34,242 nt of DNA from Phoronis australis (Eukaryota; Phoronida; Phoronidae): contig NMRA01000392.1 of assembly GCA_002633005.1 (NCBI GenBank), forward strand, positions 142,510 to 176,751, given 5' to 3'. Positions 1 to 8,900 of the stretch are shown here, one piece after another. The position numbers were made by a program, and so were the translations under genes. Each line of letters starts with the position of its first letter. Positions within the stretch are counted from its first letter, which is position 1. The notes beneath the pieces are model-generated. The model searched no databases and was not told the DNA's origin. It saw nothing but the letters and a program-made list of their open reading frames with translations.

Positions 1-471
1 AAAACACATGCTCTTTAACTTGGTTAACTGTGAGAAGCAAAAAGCTAACACGACTGGGGCCAATAATGAAATTCGCACAAATTTTACTACATGTTCAAAC
101 CAAAATCGCTTTCAAAATCTACAATTTTTGGAGCACATCTGCGAAAGTTGGTACAGTACATATTCATCATGTCTAATGAAAGACTTGAAGAGAAAAACAC
201 ATGCTCTTTAACTTGGTTAACTGTGAGAAGCAAAAAGCTAACACGACTGGGGCCAATAACGAAATTCGCACAAATTTTACTACATGTTCAAACCAAAATC
301 GCTTTCAAAATCTACAATTTTTGGAGCACATCTGCGAAAGTTGGTACAGTACATATTCATCATGTCTAATGAAAGACTTGAAGAGAAAAACACATGCTCT
401 TTAACTTGGTTAACTGTGAGAAGCAAAAAGCTAACACGACTGGGGCCAATAACGAAATTCGCACAAATTTT
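1..471. repeat. 193-bp tandem satellite, about 2.4 copies
   Basis: The unit starting AAAACACATGCTC at 1 recurs at 194 and 387, a period of exactly 193 bp. The third copy stops near 471. Copies 1 and 2 differ by about one base (AATAATG versus AATAACG near 65 and 258), so the array is young or homogenised. It runs off the left edge, so its full copy number is unknown. Small open frames inside it repeat with the array and are not genes. Confidence 0.95.
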
Positions 472-476
472 AGTAC

Positions 477-549
477 TGAGAGATGGTGGATCAATACCAG
501 CATCCAGGAACCTCTTCACGTCATACACAGTATACTTTCGCTCAGCCAT
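477..549 (-). CDS. Possible first coding exon of a minus-strand gene (partial, unidentified)
   Basis: On the minus strand an ATG at 549 opens a frame beginning MAERKYTVYDVKRFLDAG and continuing IDPPSL. It reaches a possible GT donor at 476-475 (CTCA|GTACTA). Beyond that point the frame enters the 193-bp satellite, which would then be intronic. The composition looks protein-like, with charged and hydrophobic residues alternating, but I recognise no family. A promoter-like cluster (NRF1 and ETS motifs, 660-705) lies 110-155 bp upstream of this ATG, which is the main support. Later exons would lie left of the window. It could still be a chance open frame. Confidence 0.3.
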
Positions 550-659
550 ATCAACAACGACACGAAACCAAAAAATCGACCAGGAACTCGAAGAAAAACA
601 CCTAGACTGGAGAACTCACGAACCTCGACTGCAAAGCAATGATATTTCCCGCGGTTGAC

Positions 660-735
660 GGGAAGTGATTGTCGCGCATGCGCAGTAAGATATTATACCG
701 GAAGGCAAAGGTTTTTCCCGGCAAAGGTTTTTCCC
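660..735 (-). promoter_or_regulatory. Candidate TATA-less promoter: NRF1 palindrome, two ETS motifs and a 16-bp tandem repeat
   Basis: GCGCATGCGC at 674-683, followed by A, matches the NRF1 site. GGGAAGTGA at 659-667 and ACCGGAAGG at 697-705 match ETS cores. A 16-bp unit, GGCAAAGGTTTTTCCC, occurs twice at 704-719 and 720-735. NRF1 plus ETS is a common combination in CpG-type promoters of animal housekeeping genes. It could serve the minus-strand ORF starting at 549, an unseen noncoding first exon of the peptidase gene, or both. Strand is an inference. Confidence 0.4.
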
Positions 736-1128
736 GTGACACCGGCCACAGACACGGAGATGTTTCACGCGGCCTCATACAGCACTTGCTATTAACAGCG
801 TACCTTTCATTCTTCACTACCGCGAGCCACTTCCTAAGCATTTCGGGCTCTCGAGGAAGTAAAAAAATGATATACACGCTTTCTTCGCAGCTTCATAGTT
901 CGGACAAGCGGGAATGATGCACCGCAATATAGCGGCATTCACTCTGCAGACGAACCATGCACTGACGTTGCTGCGCCATTCTCACCTTCCTCACAGGTTA
1001 ACGCGACACCTCTCGGCAAGGTGAGGTCGACCGTGTAAGAGGCGATGTGGAAATAGACCGATTAAGACGGTAAAAAAGACTAATTAAATCGGGTGGAATT
1101 CTCCTTTAATTCATTTTCATTTTGTCAT

Positions 1129-1346
1129 AGGTGGATTTAGGGGGGAGCCTTGGCTGCCACAAGCAAAATGAAACAGCAACAGCACCAAGCGTGAGGAAAT
1201 ATAACTAGGACCGATAGTGGAGAAGGGGGGAATTCAGACTCCAGATCGCGGCGGTGTCGCGTTCCCGTTTTTTTTTTAGTCGATATAATTTCCGAACAGA
1301 AGGTTCATACTTCCGGACCCCGCAACTTNATGGTAGATCCGCCACT
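1129..1346. mobile_element. Short MITE-like element with GTGGCGGATYTA-type ends
   Basis: The left end reads AGGTGGATTTAGGGGGG. The right end read in reverse is CAGTGGCGGATCTACCA, giving imperfect terminal inverted repeats around about 218 bp. Two other elements here (31508-31664 and 33151-33274) have the same type of end. No coding capacity. A single N lies at 1329. No clear target duplication was found. Confidence 0.45.
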
Positions 1347-1767
1347 GTTTGTTCACATTGGAATCGTCAAACGAGGCTCTTGAGGTAGGGTTCCAGACAA
1401 CCAGCGGTTTCTCGGTAAAATTTGTCAACAAACCCGTCAGTTACACTGGTCATTCTTCGTATGCTGTCCCGCAGCCTCTGATATCTCTTCAGCTCCAGAA
1501 TAAGAGCCAACTTTCGATAACATGTTACACTGTAGGAGTTGTTTAACAAGAATTTTTTGGATGTTACAATGATGTTACAGTATTTTACGGAAAGGAGTGA
1601 CTAGGTTTCTGAATATTTGTTCTGCAGTTATGAATTAAAAAGTGTGTGCCCTACTGAAAGATGAGATAACGTAACTTTCGAAAACCTACTCGTGTAAATT
1701 ATTTGCGTAGCTAAGCGCGTGTGCGGGAGGGCGTGAGCGTGGGTGTATGTGCGCTTATGTCTAGGGG

Positions 1768-1769
<2 letters not shown>

Positions 1770-1832
<63 letters not shown>

Positions 1833-1908
1833 TGTGTACGTGCGTACGTGCGTACGTGCGTACGTGTGCGTGTGTGTGTGTGTGTGCGTACGTGTGTGTA
1901 TGTATACT
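1770..1908. repeat. (GT)n microsatellite grading into a GTACGTGC octamer array
   Basis: Uninterrupted TG from about 1770 to 1828 is followed by repeated TACGTGCG/TACGTGTG units to about 1868, then more TG. Open frames across it, all Cys/Val or Thr/His, are artefacts of the repeat. Alternating purine-pyrimidine DNA of this kind can adopt Z-form. Confidence 0.97.
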
Positions 1909-2129
1909 TGTATACGCGAATATATTATTACTGTATTCTACTGTTTCTACAATAATGCTTTGTGCTATATTTATCTGTTGTTGAGATATAATGTTAATTC
2001 GATTTCTAAACAGAAGTGTTATCTCCATTATTTACATTTACCCGTAAAACAAAATTTAAAAAATGAAAAGTTTACCGTGCAAAATACTCCAATCCTATAC
2101 TTCGTGTTTCTGACGACGTATACAATGTA

Positions 2130-2204
2130 ATTGCCAATTCTCTGGTATTTAAATGTTCAGGAGTTTCCTGAACTTATCCTGATTGAGAAATGTTATCAAC
2201 TCCG
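2130..2204. other. Upstream noncoding DNA
   Basis: AT-rich sequence between the microsatellite region and the degraded ORF remnant. I see no gene or site in it. Confidence 0.4.
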
Positions 2205-2555
2205 GAATTTTCTGTGGATCATCTTCTCCACAAAAACACTGGTAATACAAGCATGACAGTCCTCGTTCGCTTCTGCAATAAACGAGAGAAGGCTTGGCAC
2301 AGAGCTTGCAAAGACAGTTTGTGTGCCCTCATACTGTAGCTTTGTTGTACGACTTTCCACTAAGGACCAGTTCTACAGGCCTTGACCAAGTACTGCACTC
2401 TCTATCCACACCTCAGCTATTCCGGAATCACTCATGCAATCTTCTATGGCCTTGATGAAGTTCATCGATATGTGAAGAACCACTAAACGAGGTTGGTATT
2501 CTGGGACTGACCACGTAAGCTCCATTAATCTGCAACAGAGTGCTTGGTCGACTGT
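2205..2555 (-). pseudogene. Degraded repeat-borne ORF remnant (GKSYNKA...RAHKLSLQAL type)
   Basis: Minus-strand translation gives VDQALCCRLMELTWSVPEYQ, then HISMNFIKAIEDCMSDSGIA, EVWIESAVLG, and after frame changes LSGKSYNKA and RAHKLSLQAL. This order (an FI.A/MNF segment, a short acidic WIES segment, GKSYN.A and RAHKL) resembles an uncharacterised ORF I have seen recurrently in repeats of aquatic invertebrate genomes. At least two frameshifts and an in-frame stop (near the LGQGL segment) show it is dead. The assignment is by recall and is not certain. Confidence 0.4.
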
Positions 2556-3320
2556 GAGGACGGTATGTCATGTCCAAACGAAATCTTCAGAATACAATGA
2601 ATATACATAACCCAGGAAGCGCCAAGAGGCATTAGATCCGAAATGGGACGATATGGCCATGCATCTCTTTACAACAGTATCTAAAAGTCATGTCGTTGTG
2701 TTTACTATACTTTTATGTCTTATCTAAATAGTGAGATGTTCGCAAAAAGCATTGCTAACTCTGATTTCTAGTTTAATGAAGATGAAATAAAAAGCTTCAC
2801 ATGTGTCATAATGATTTTTCTAAACTTCAAAACATAGGTATAGACACCTTATACCCGAGAAGTAAATAGCATTACTGGGCTTCTTTTCTATGGTGAACTT
2901 GATGTTGTTTCATAAGGAATTCAAAAATGGACATGCGCCGTCGGTATTCTGGATTTTTCTTGATCGGTAAGGATCAAATCCCAAGATATACGTGTAAAGA
3001 TAGGCTATCGTTGCCAGCCACTTTCATGAACAAAACCTGTGTATCGGATTTCAATGTTCAAATATTTCAAATACGACTGGCGTTACTTTTGGTACACTCT
3101 GTATATGATAAGATAAAGTGTCAACTTGGAGCAATATAATCATTATACATGTACAACACGGAACGGAGGTGTAATACGCAAAGCAGTTTTCATTTACCTG
3201 CAAGGTTAGCAACCAAGATCTGTGCTTGTAAGTATCAAGAAAATATTTTCGGAAAACTTTAATTCAAATAATCCAGATATGCTTATTGTCTCAGAATTTG
3301 TCAATAGAATGCATATTAAA
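2556..3320. other. Upstream noncoding DNA, nothing recognised
   Basis: AT-rich sequence with only short open frames (the longest, 2927-3139, encodes 70 residues with no recognisable motif). No repeat or RNA gene was seen. Confidence 0.4.
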
Positions 3321-3850
3321 CCGTGTAAATCGATGACGGTACCGAAATTGGAACTCGGCTGACCTCCTGTACTAAGTCACTATACGCCTGCTCCTGCCCG
3401 AATTGGAATCTGACCCGTATTGGAATAAGCGGTCACTGTCATTTCGTTGCTCTTATTGTGTTGACGTGTGCAGGATTTCTTGTGTTAAGTTCGAGAGATA
3501 AAAGGTATTATATAAGGTATTTTTATCCAAAATTGTGTGAGGTTTAATCAGGGATTCTTTTCTAACATTTTTACAGGTTTTTACCCTTTTCTTAGTGTTT
3601 TGGACACGTGTGTTGCACTGTTACAGACTTGAATTTTTCCACGTGTTTGTCACTTGTCAGCTTATCAGGCCCTTGGTTACCGCTGGTTTTAACTTTTATA
3701 TTTGTTTTCTACCTTTGTGATTTATCTCATCAGTTAGCTTATACAAATGGGCATACACTGTGAACTCATGGACAACGACAAGTATGTTGCTGGAACTGTG
3801 AAGGCTGACAACAGCACAGATTCCGTCTCTGACAGAAATATACAAATACA

Positions 3851-3940
3851 CAGGCGACCCCAGCTTCTGATCGCCCCCAATACATTTGAATACTGTATGC
3901 ATAAAATGTATTGGGGATGATCAAAAGCTGAGGACGCCTG
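3851..3940. repeat. Long hairpin: 38-bp inverted repeat with 14-nt loop
   Basis: The left arm at 3851-3888 begins CAGGCGACCCCAGCTTCTGA and ends CCCCCAATACATTT. The right arm at 3903-3940 is its reverse complement with about five mismatches. Weaker complementarity continues outward (CAGCACAG near 3814 against its complement near 3950), so the whole structure may cover roughly 3800-3990. A palindromic MITE is the likeliest explanation. A small-RNA precursor is possible but unsupported. Confidence 0.75.
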
Positions 3941-4683
3941 TTCAAGAATCCTGTGCTGATACTGCTGAAGATCGAGTCTAAAAGGACAGTTAAAGTCGTT
4001 CATTGGCAGAAAGAATATCCGTCCTCAGTCTTATAGAGATGAATGTAACTGACACTTGTCTGTTCTCTGGAAATGTAAAAACTGTTTGATTGTTCAAGTT
4101 ACATCCAATTAAACAATCCCTGACTCCGATGAATTTGTTTTGCTGTTCCCAGATTGAAATTAGGTTTATTGAAAAATTAACAAACTACCATTACCATTCA
4201 GTGCCGTGCATGATTCAGTTAACTGAAAATTACCTTACACCCATTGCTACATCCTAGATCTGACTGTGAGGCCTTATTCGCTGAATAGCTTCTGACGTAA
4301 GAAGCTCTTACAGGAGCCTCATCTCTACAGTCATGTTGTCGAAAAAAACAAAACGCCCTTTACGAATTGTGATCAGACCATTTCACAATGTTGAATATAA
4401 AGTGTAGTTTGTTTTACACAAATATTTCGATGTTTGGAGCTTGCGTTCATGTAACTTTGAAGCCGGAGGTGTGATCGCCGCGTGATTCCAATACGGGCCG
4501 GCTGCCGAGCGTGTGTCCCGTATTGGAATCGGCGACAGTAAGACTTTAAAGTTGTTGGAAATACGTGGAAACGTAACAACACATTTTAACGTGATCTTTT
4601 CGTATAAAGCAATATTCAAATTTGTCGAAAATGTTCTATTTTTTTCGAAATAATTCGACTTGAGCTCCTGCAACGGCGTAATC

Positions 4684-4694
4684 GCCGCCATTTT
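4684..4694 (-). promoter_or_regulatory. YY1-like motif AAAATGGCGGC at a minus-strand ATG
   Basis: Read on the minus strand, AAAATGGCGGC matches the YY1 consensus and also provides an ATG opening MAAITPLQELKSNYFEKN. The open frame runs to 4383 but crosses the 4484-4530 palindrome, and no family is recognised. Either a real promoter/start element or chance. Confidence 0.2.
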
Positions 4695-4885
4695 GAATTT
4701 AGACTCAGTCAACCTTGTACAATGATTGAAGATTTAATAACAACACGATGTTGTGAGTATCGGTACTATATTAAAACTATGAAACAAAACCTCGATTTCA
4801 TTAAAACATATACTGAATTATAAAGTTTTATACTCAATTTACCGTTTTAAATGCAAACGTAAAATATATTCCAATACGGGCCGGA

Positions 4886-5728
4886 ACACGCCCCTTATTC
4901 AGGCACATGTACTGTATCTGAAACCTAGAAAAGGCGAAAAGCAGTTCCCGGGCCAGTATAGATGTACAAGACTAAAACGTATTGTGAAATTTCCAAGCCA
5001 ATTGCTTCTACACAGCGCAGCAGTGGTTGACCATCCTAAGTTTTCAGTAGTCCTAGGGCAACTTGCTTAAAAAGAGTGTGCCATGCTGATGATGAGTTTT
5101 CACGGCAAGATTGCCAACGTCTACAAAACTGGCCAGGTCGATAGCTTAGCTCTTTCCACCGAAAGCGCTCATAATCTATTCACAGGTTAGTCAGGACAAA
5201 CTGACCCTCAATGATACAACCCAAAGGTGGGGGTGTAATTTTAATAAATAACCTTTCAGGGGCTAAAAGCCGCTAGGAGAAAAAGATGTTATAGAATAAA
5301 CCTCAGTGAAAGGATGACATTTTCTTCGAAGCTTCATATCAAAAAGTCTAAATGGGCATAACCCTATCGAGGCCTCGGCCACTAAATGATGAACACTTAA
5401 AGATCATAGGCGGTTTCTGAATATTCAATTTCATACTGATGTCAAACAATCAAGATCTTATTTCTACCTTACGAACGAAAAATATGTAACTACTCCAATT
5501 TAGAGTACAAAAACTGAAGCTCAGAGACGTGTGTCCCACCACAAAAACCAAGTGAGAACTGTTCAGTGCCTTCTTAGGGTAAGGTATGGTTACGATAAGC
5601 GTTAGGGTGAAGGACAGTTATGGTAAGTGTTAGGTACGAGTACATGTGATGTCACTTGTTCTTGTCCGATTGTAGGCCCACGTTTCTTTTTTAGTTATCG
5701 TGAATACTTTTGCCATGCTTTATTTCAG
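4886..5728. other. DNA upstream of the first coding exon; presumed 5' UTR intron
   Basis: No coding sequence was recognised. The stretch ends in TTTATTTCAG at 5719-5728, a plausible 3' splice site directly before the first coding exon. That implies one or more noncoding exons upstream which I cannot place. Confidence 0.4.
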
Positions 5729-5738
5729 AACGACTGAC

Positions 5739-5929
5739 ATGTCTCGCAAAGCAATCATCATCGGCTGTTCGGTTGCAGCATTGGTTGGCATTGGTGTCGG
5801 TGTTCTGATTGGTTATTTTTCTCGCCAAATTCCACCGTCATTGGAATCAATGAAGGAACCAGATATCGATCGCGTGTTTAATAAGCTGAAATCGGATATC
5901 AAGGCAGAGAACATTAGAGAAAACTTAAG
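5739..5929 (+). CDS. FOLH1/NAALAD2-like: Exon 1: cytoplasmic tail and membrane anchor (residues 1-64)
   Basis: Begins [20 protein letters not shown] and continues [10 protein letters not shown], a short basic tail followed by a glycine/isoleucine-rich helix typical of a signal anchor. An acidic and basic stalk follows. The donor is AAG|GTACAC at 5930, phase 2. An acceptor at 5728 lies 10 nt before this ATG. In-frame ATGs at 5700 and 5715 precede that acceptor, so they would only count in an unspliced transcript. Confidence 0.88.
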
Positions 5930-8900
5930 GTACACGAATGAATGATTGTATGAAAGTGAAAGTCTCGTGCAATGTCTTTGTAAATAATATGCTTTGGCGG
6001 TCAGAGGGATGAGGACAGCAATTTTTATCGGGTAACCTGTGCAGCTGAGCATACCTCACATACAATGACAATGGGAAAAATTGCCCGGCCTCTGACATTT
6101 ATTGAATTTAGTATCTTTATTGCCATTGCAATTTAATAAGCGAAAATAAATGAAGGTTGCAAGAAATAAATATAAAACTGAACGTAACCAATTACATATC
6201 CATCAGAGGAGCAAAACAAGAAATAGTAGTTTATTAAGGATTAGAGGAACCTACACTTTTCTCTCTAGAGCGGAGGCATCATCAACAAATTCAACTAATT
6301 TAGCTTGTACATTTTCATCACAGCTTGTTAAAATATTTTTAAATTTGATGTTGTTCGGGATACATCTGAATTCCGGTTCGATAAATACATTCCTTAGACT
6401 CGAATACAGTGTGCAAAAAAATGAAGCTCGCCTTCTATTTCAATACAAATGGGCAAAACGTTCCGAAACTGTCGTACAATTTGAATGCGTCGCTCAGACT
6501 CAATACCTAATTTATGATTTGATAATCTGAGTCCTGTCACAGCATGAATAAAGATGATAAATCCAGTGCTAAATAAATAACGTTGAATTTGATGACATAG
6601 TACGTTGAGTTTGATGACATGGTACGTATCAAGAGTTGTACGATTATAATACCCAACTTCCTCTCTTGCAAATAATAGTCCTTTAATCTTTTTTCAAAAG
6701 CAATAAGAAAATTGTCGAAACCATACCGTTCCAAAACCATAACGGTACAGTAACAGTCTAGCTGGTGACACCTATGTAACTTTACTAACTCCATCCAACT
6801 CAAAAAGCATGTTACATACAGCTTTACAAAGTCTTATATGAGGTAAATTGACTGGTTTCAACCAATCTTTTATGCTTTTGATGAACAGTGGGACTGCTGG
6901 TCGTTGAACTACCAACAGCTAACTTCCGTTTACAGAAATCCAAGTGAATCTTATCTATACATTTGCACTCCTAAAAACCCAACCAACAATTTCGAGTGGC
7001 AGACGATAACACGAATACAAGTATATCACTTTATCAAAAGCTTTGAGTACCTATTGAACTAGTGTTCGAGTGGCTTGAGATCACCGTAATTTTGGTGTAT
7101 CGCATATACCAAGATATTTGCATCATGACACTACGTTACTTTCGTGGTTATCATAAAACTCTTTTTCAAAACGACGAAGAGGGCCAACTTTCCGAAACAC
7201 CACATTTTTTTGTTTTTGGCAAGATTAACCGTCATGCCCCAATCCAAGCAATATTTATGTTGGACATTAATTTGTTTTTTTTTTAATTTCCTAGCTGTCA
7301 ACGCACACTCCACTATATCGTCTATATATAAGAGCACATTATTTCTGAGTCTTGGTTATTCACAAAAATCGCACTGCTACAATCTTTCTCAATATACTCT
7401 AAAAACTCACTGTTGTACATTATAAATATGAAGGGGCTGAGCATGCATCCTTGCCTGATATTCTCATAGTAGTTAAAATCTCAATTAGCAATTCGCAGGA
7501 TCTCAACATTTTACCATATTTTACCATACATCACTTTTGGAGTCCACAAAGCAGCGATATCTCTATATATTTCTGAACCAATCCATGTAAAGTAAGTACA
7601 GCACACATCACGAATTTTTGTCCAACCGGTCGGCTAAGAGTCTACGACCGGCCGTCGACCGGCCGACCGGCAGCCGGCCGCAGTGCCGACTCACCAGGCG
7701 ACCACCCAGCCGACTCTACTGTTGACCTTAATTTGCTGACCGGCCATCAGCCCAGCCGGGGAGAGTAGAGTATAGATGATGGCGAAGCCCTCCGACAGCT
7801 TCGCAAGATCGGTGGATCTCGCCAGCCGACCCGCTGGTCAGCTGCTATTTTTGGGCTAGTGTAGCAGCTGCGTAATACCGCTTTGCGTGCCGATGCATAT
7901 TCGTCTCGGCTCAGCGTCAAATAAATTAACCTAGTTTTACTGTGTCTCCCTTACATGAGTTCACACCGGTTGTGTAACATCACTAATTCAGTGGTTGAAG
8001 GCACGCGGTAATAATGAACATTGCATTATGGACAATGCTTTTTTGGGTAACAAAACGTGAAAGTTTTCTTTACACTTGATCTTTTGACTCGCGACATTAA
8101 CAAGTTGCATTAGATTGGCTGTTTCCGGTCAATACAACCCCGTAGTCATTTTGTAAACACAGCTGCTATTTTTGATAGTTTTCGCCCACACTTGTTTTTT
8201 GTTTGTGTTACGCCGAACTGCATATTTTTGCGTTTTTAAAGTTCTTCACGGGTCTCCTATCACGCGCCCATGATGATGGGATAGTGAGTGAGTTGTTGCA
8301 TCGAAGAGTATGGCGCGTTGAGGGGAAAGTGTCGCCGTAAAATTACGCTTGTAATTACGAGCGTAAATTAAATTGCAGGAGTGTCGCCGTACAATTACGC
8401 TCGTAAATTAAATGGGGAAAAGTTTCGCCGTAAAATTACGCTCGTAATTACGAGCGTAAATTAAATTGCAAAAGTGCTGCAGTAAAATTACGCTCGTAAA
8501 TTAAATGGGGGAAATGTCGCCGTAAATTAGGCTCGTAAAATACCTTCAGAACGTTCCAAATTTAAACCAGTCAGTGTTGACCTAACATACACGACTGTTG
8601 CTAGGCAGCTCGTTCTTGCACAATCGCTGACATTGCAGCAGCGATTTGATCCGCCATGATTCAGTGCTCGTACCGTAGACATGTAACCCGTCAGTAGATA
8701 AGTATTTCCATGAGCACGCGCGACCGTGGATTGTAAAACCCAACGTCATAAGCTAAGAGTTTAAACTAAATTACGAGCGTAATTTTACGCCGTACAGAAT
8801 TAAATTACGCTCGTAATTTTACGGCGTAATTAACGGCGTAATGTACATAATTACGCTCGTATTTTTCCGGCGACACTTTCCCCCCAACGGCCCATCATAG

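Larger units (their letters stand above)
3332..4885. repeat. Scattered CCCGTATTGGAAT motifs, including an inverted pair at 4484-4530
   Basis: CCCGTATTGGAAT is present at about 3413 (forward), 4485-4497 (reverse), 4517-4529 (forward) and about 4868 (reverse). Degenerate forms occur at about 3335 (CCGAAATTGGAA) and 3397 (CCCGAATTGGAAT). The central pair forms a perfect 14-bp inverted repeat with a 19-nt spacer, and TCGCCG/CGGCGA flanks extend it. The outer copies point toward each other. The pattern suits the terminal and subterminal repeats of a non-autonomous DNA transposon of about 1.5 kb, but the boundaries are not proven. Confidence 0.5.

Noticed and set aside
280-549. 89-residue minus-strand protein
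   Set aside because: Only the first 24 residues are plausible; the rest is the 193-bp satellite read through.
1711-2130. Open frames of Cys/Val or Thr/His repeats
   Set aside because: They are translations of the GT/CA microsatellite.
5700-5738. Upstream in-frame ATGs as the protein start
   Set aside because: They lie before a plausible 3' splice site at 5728, and the protein starting at 5739 already has a normal short cytoplasmic tail.
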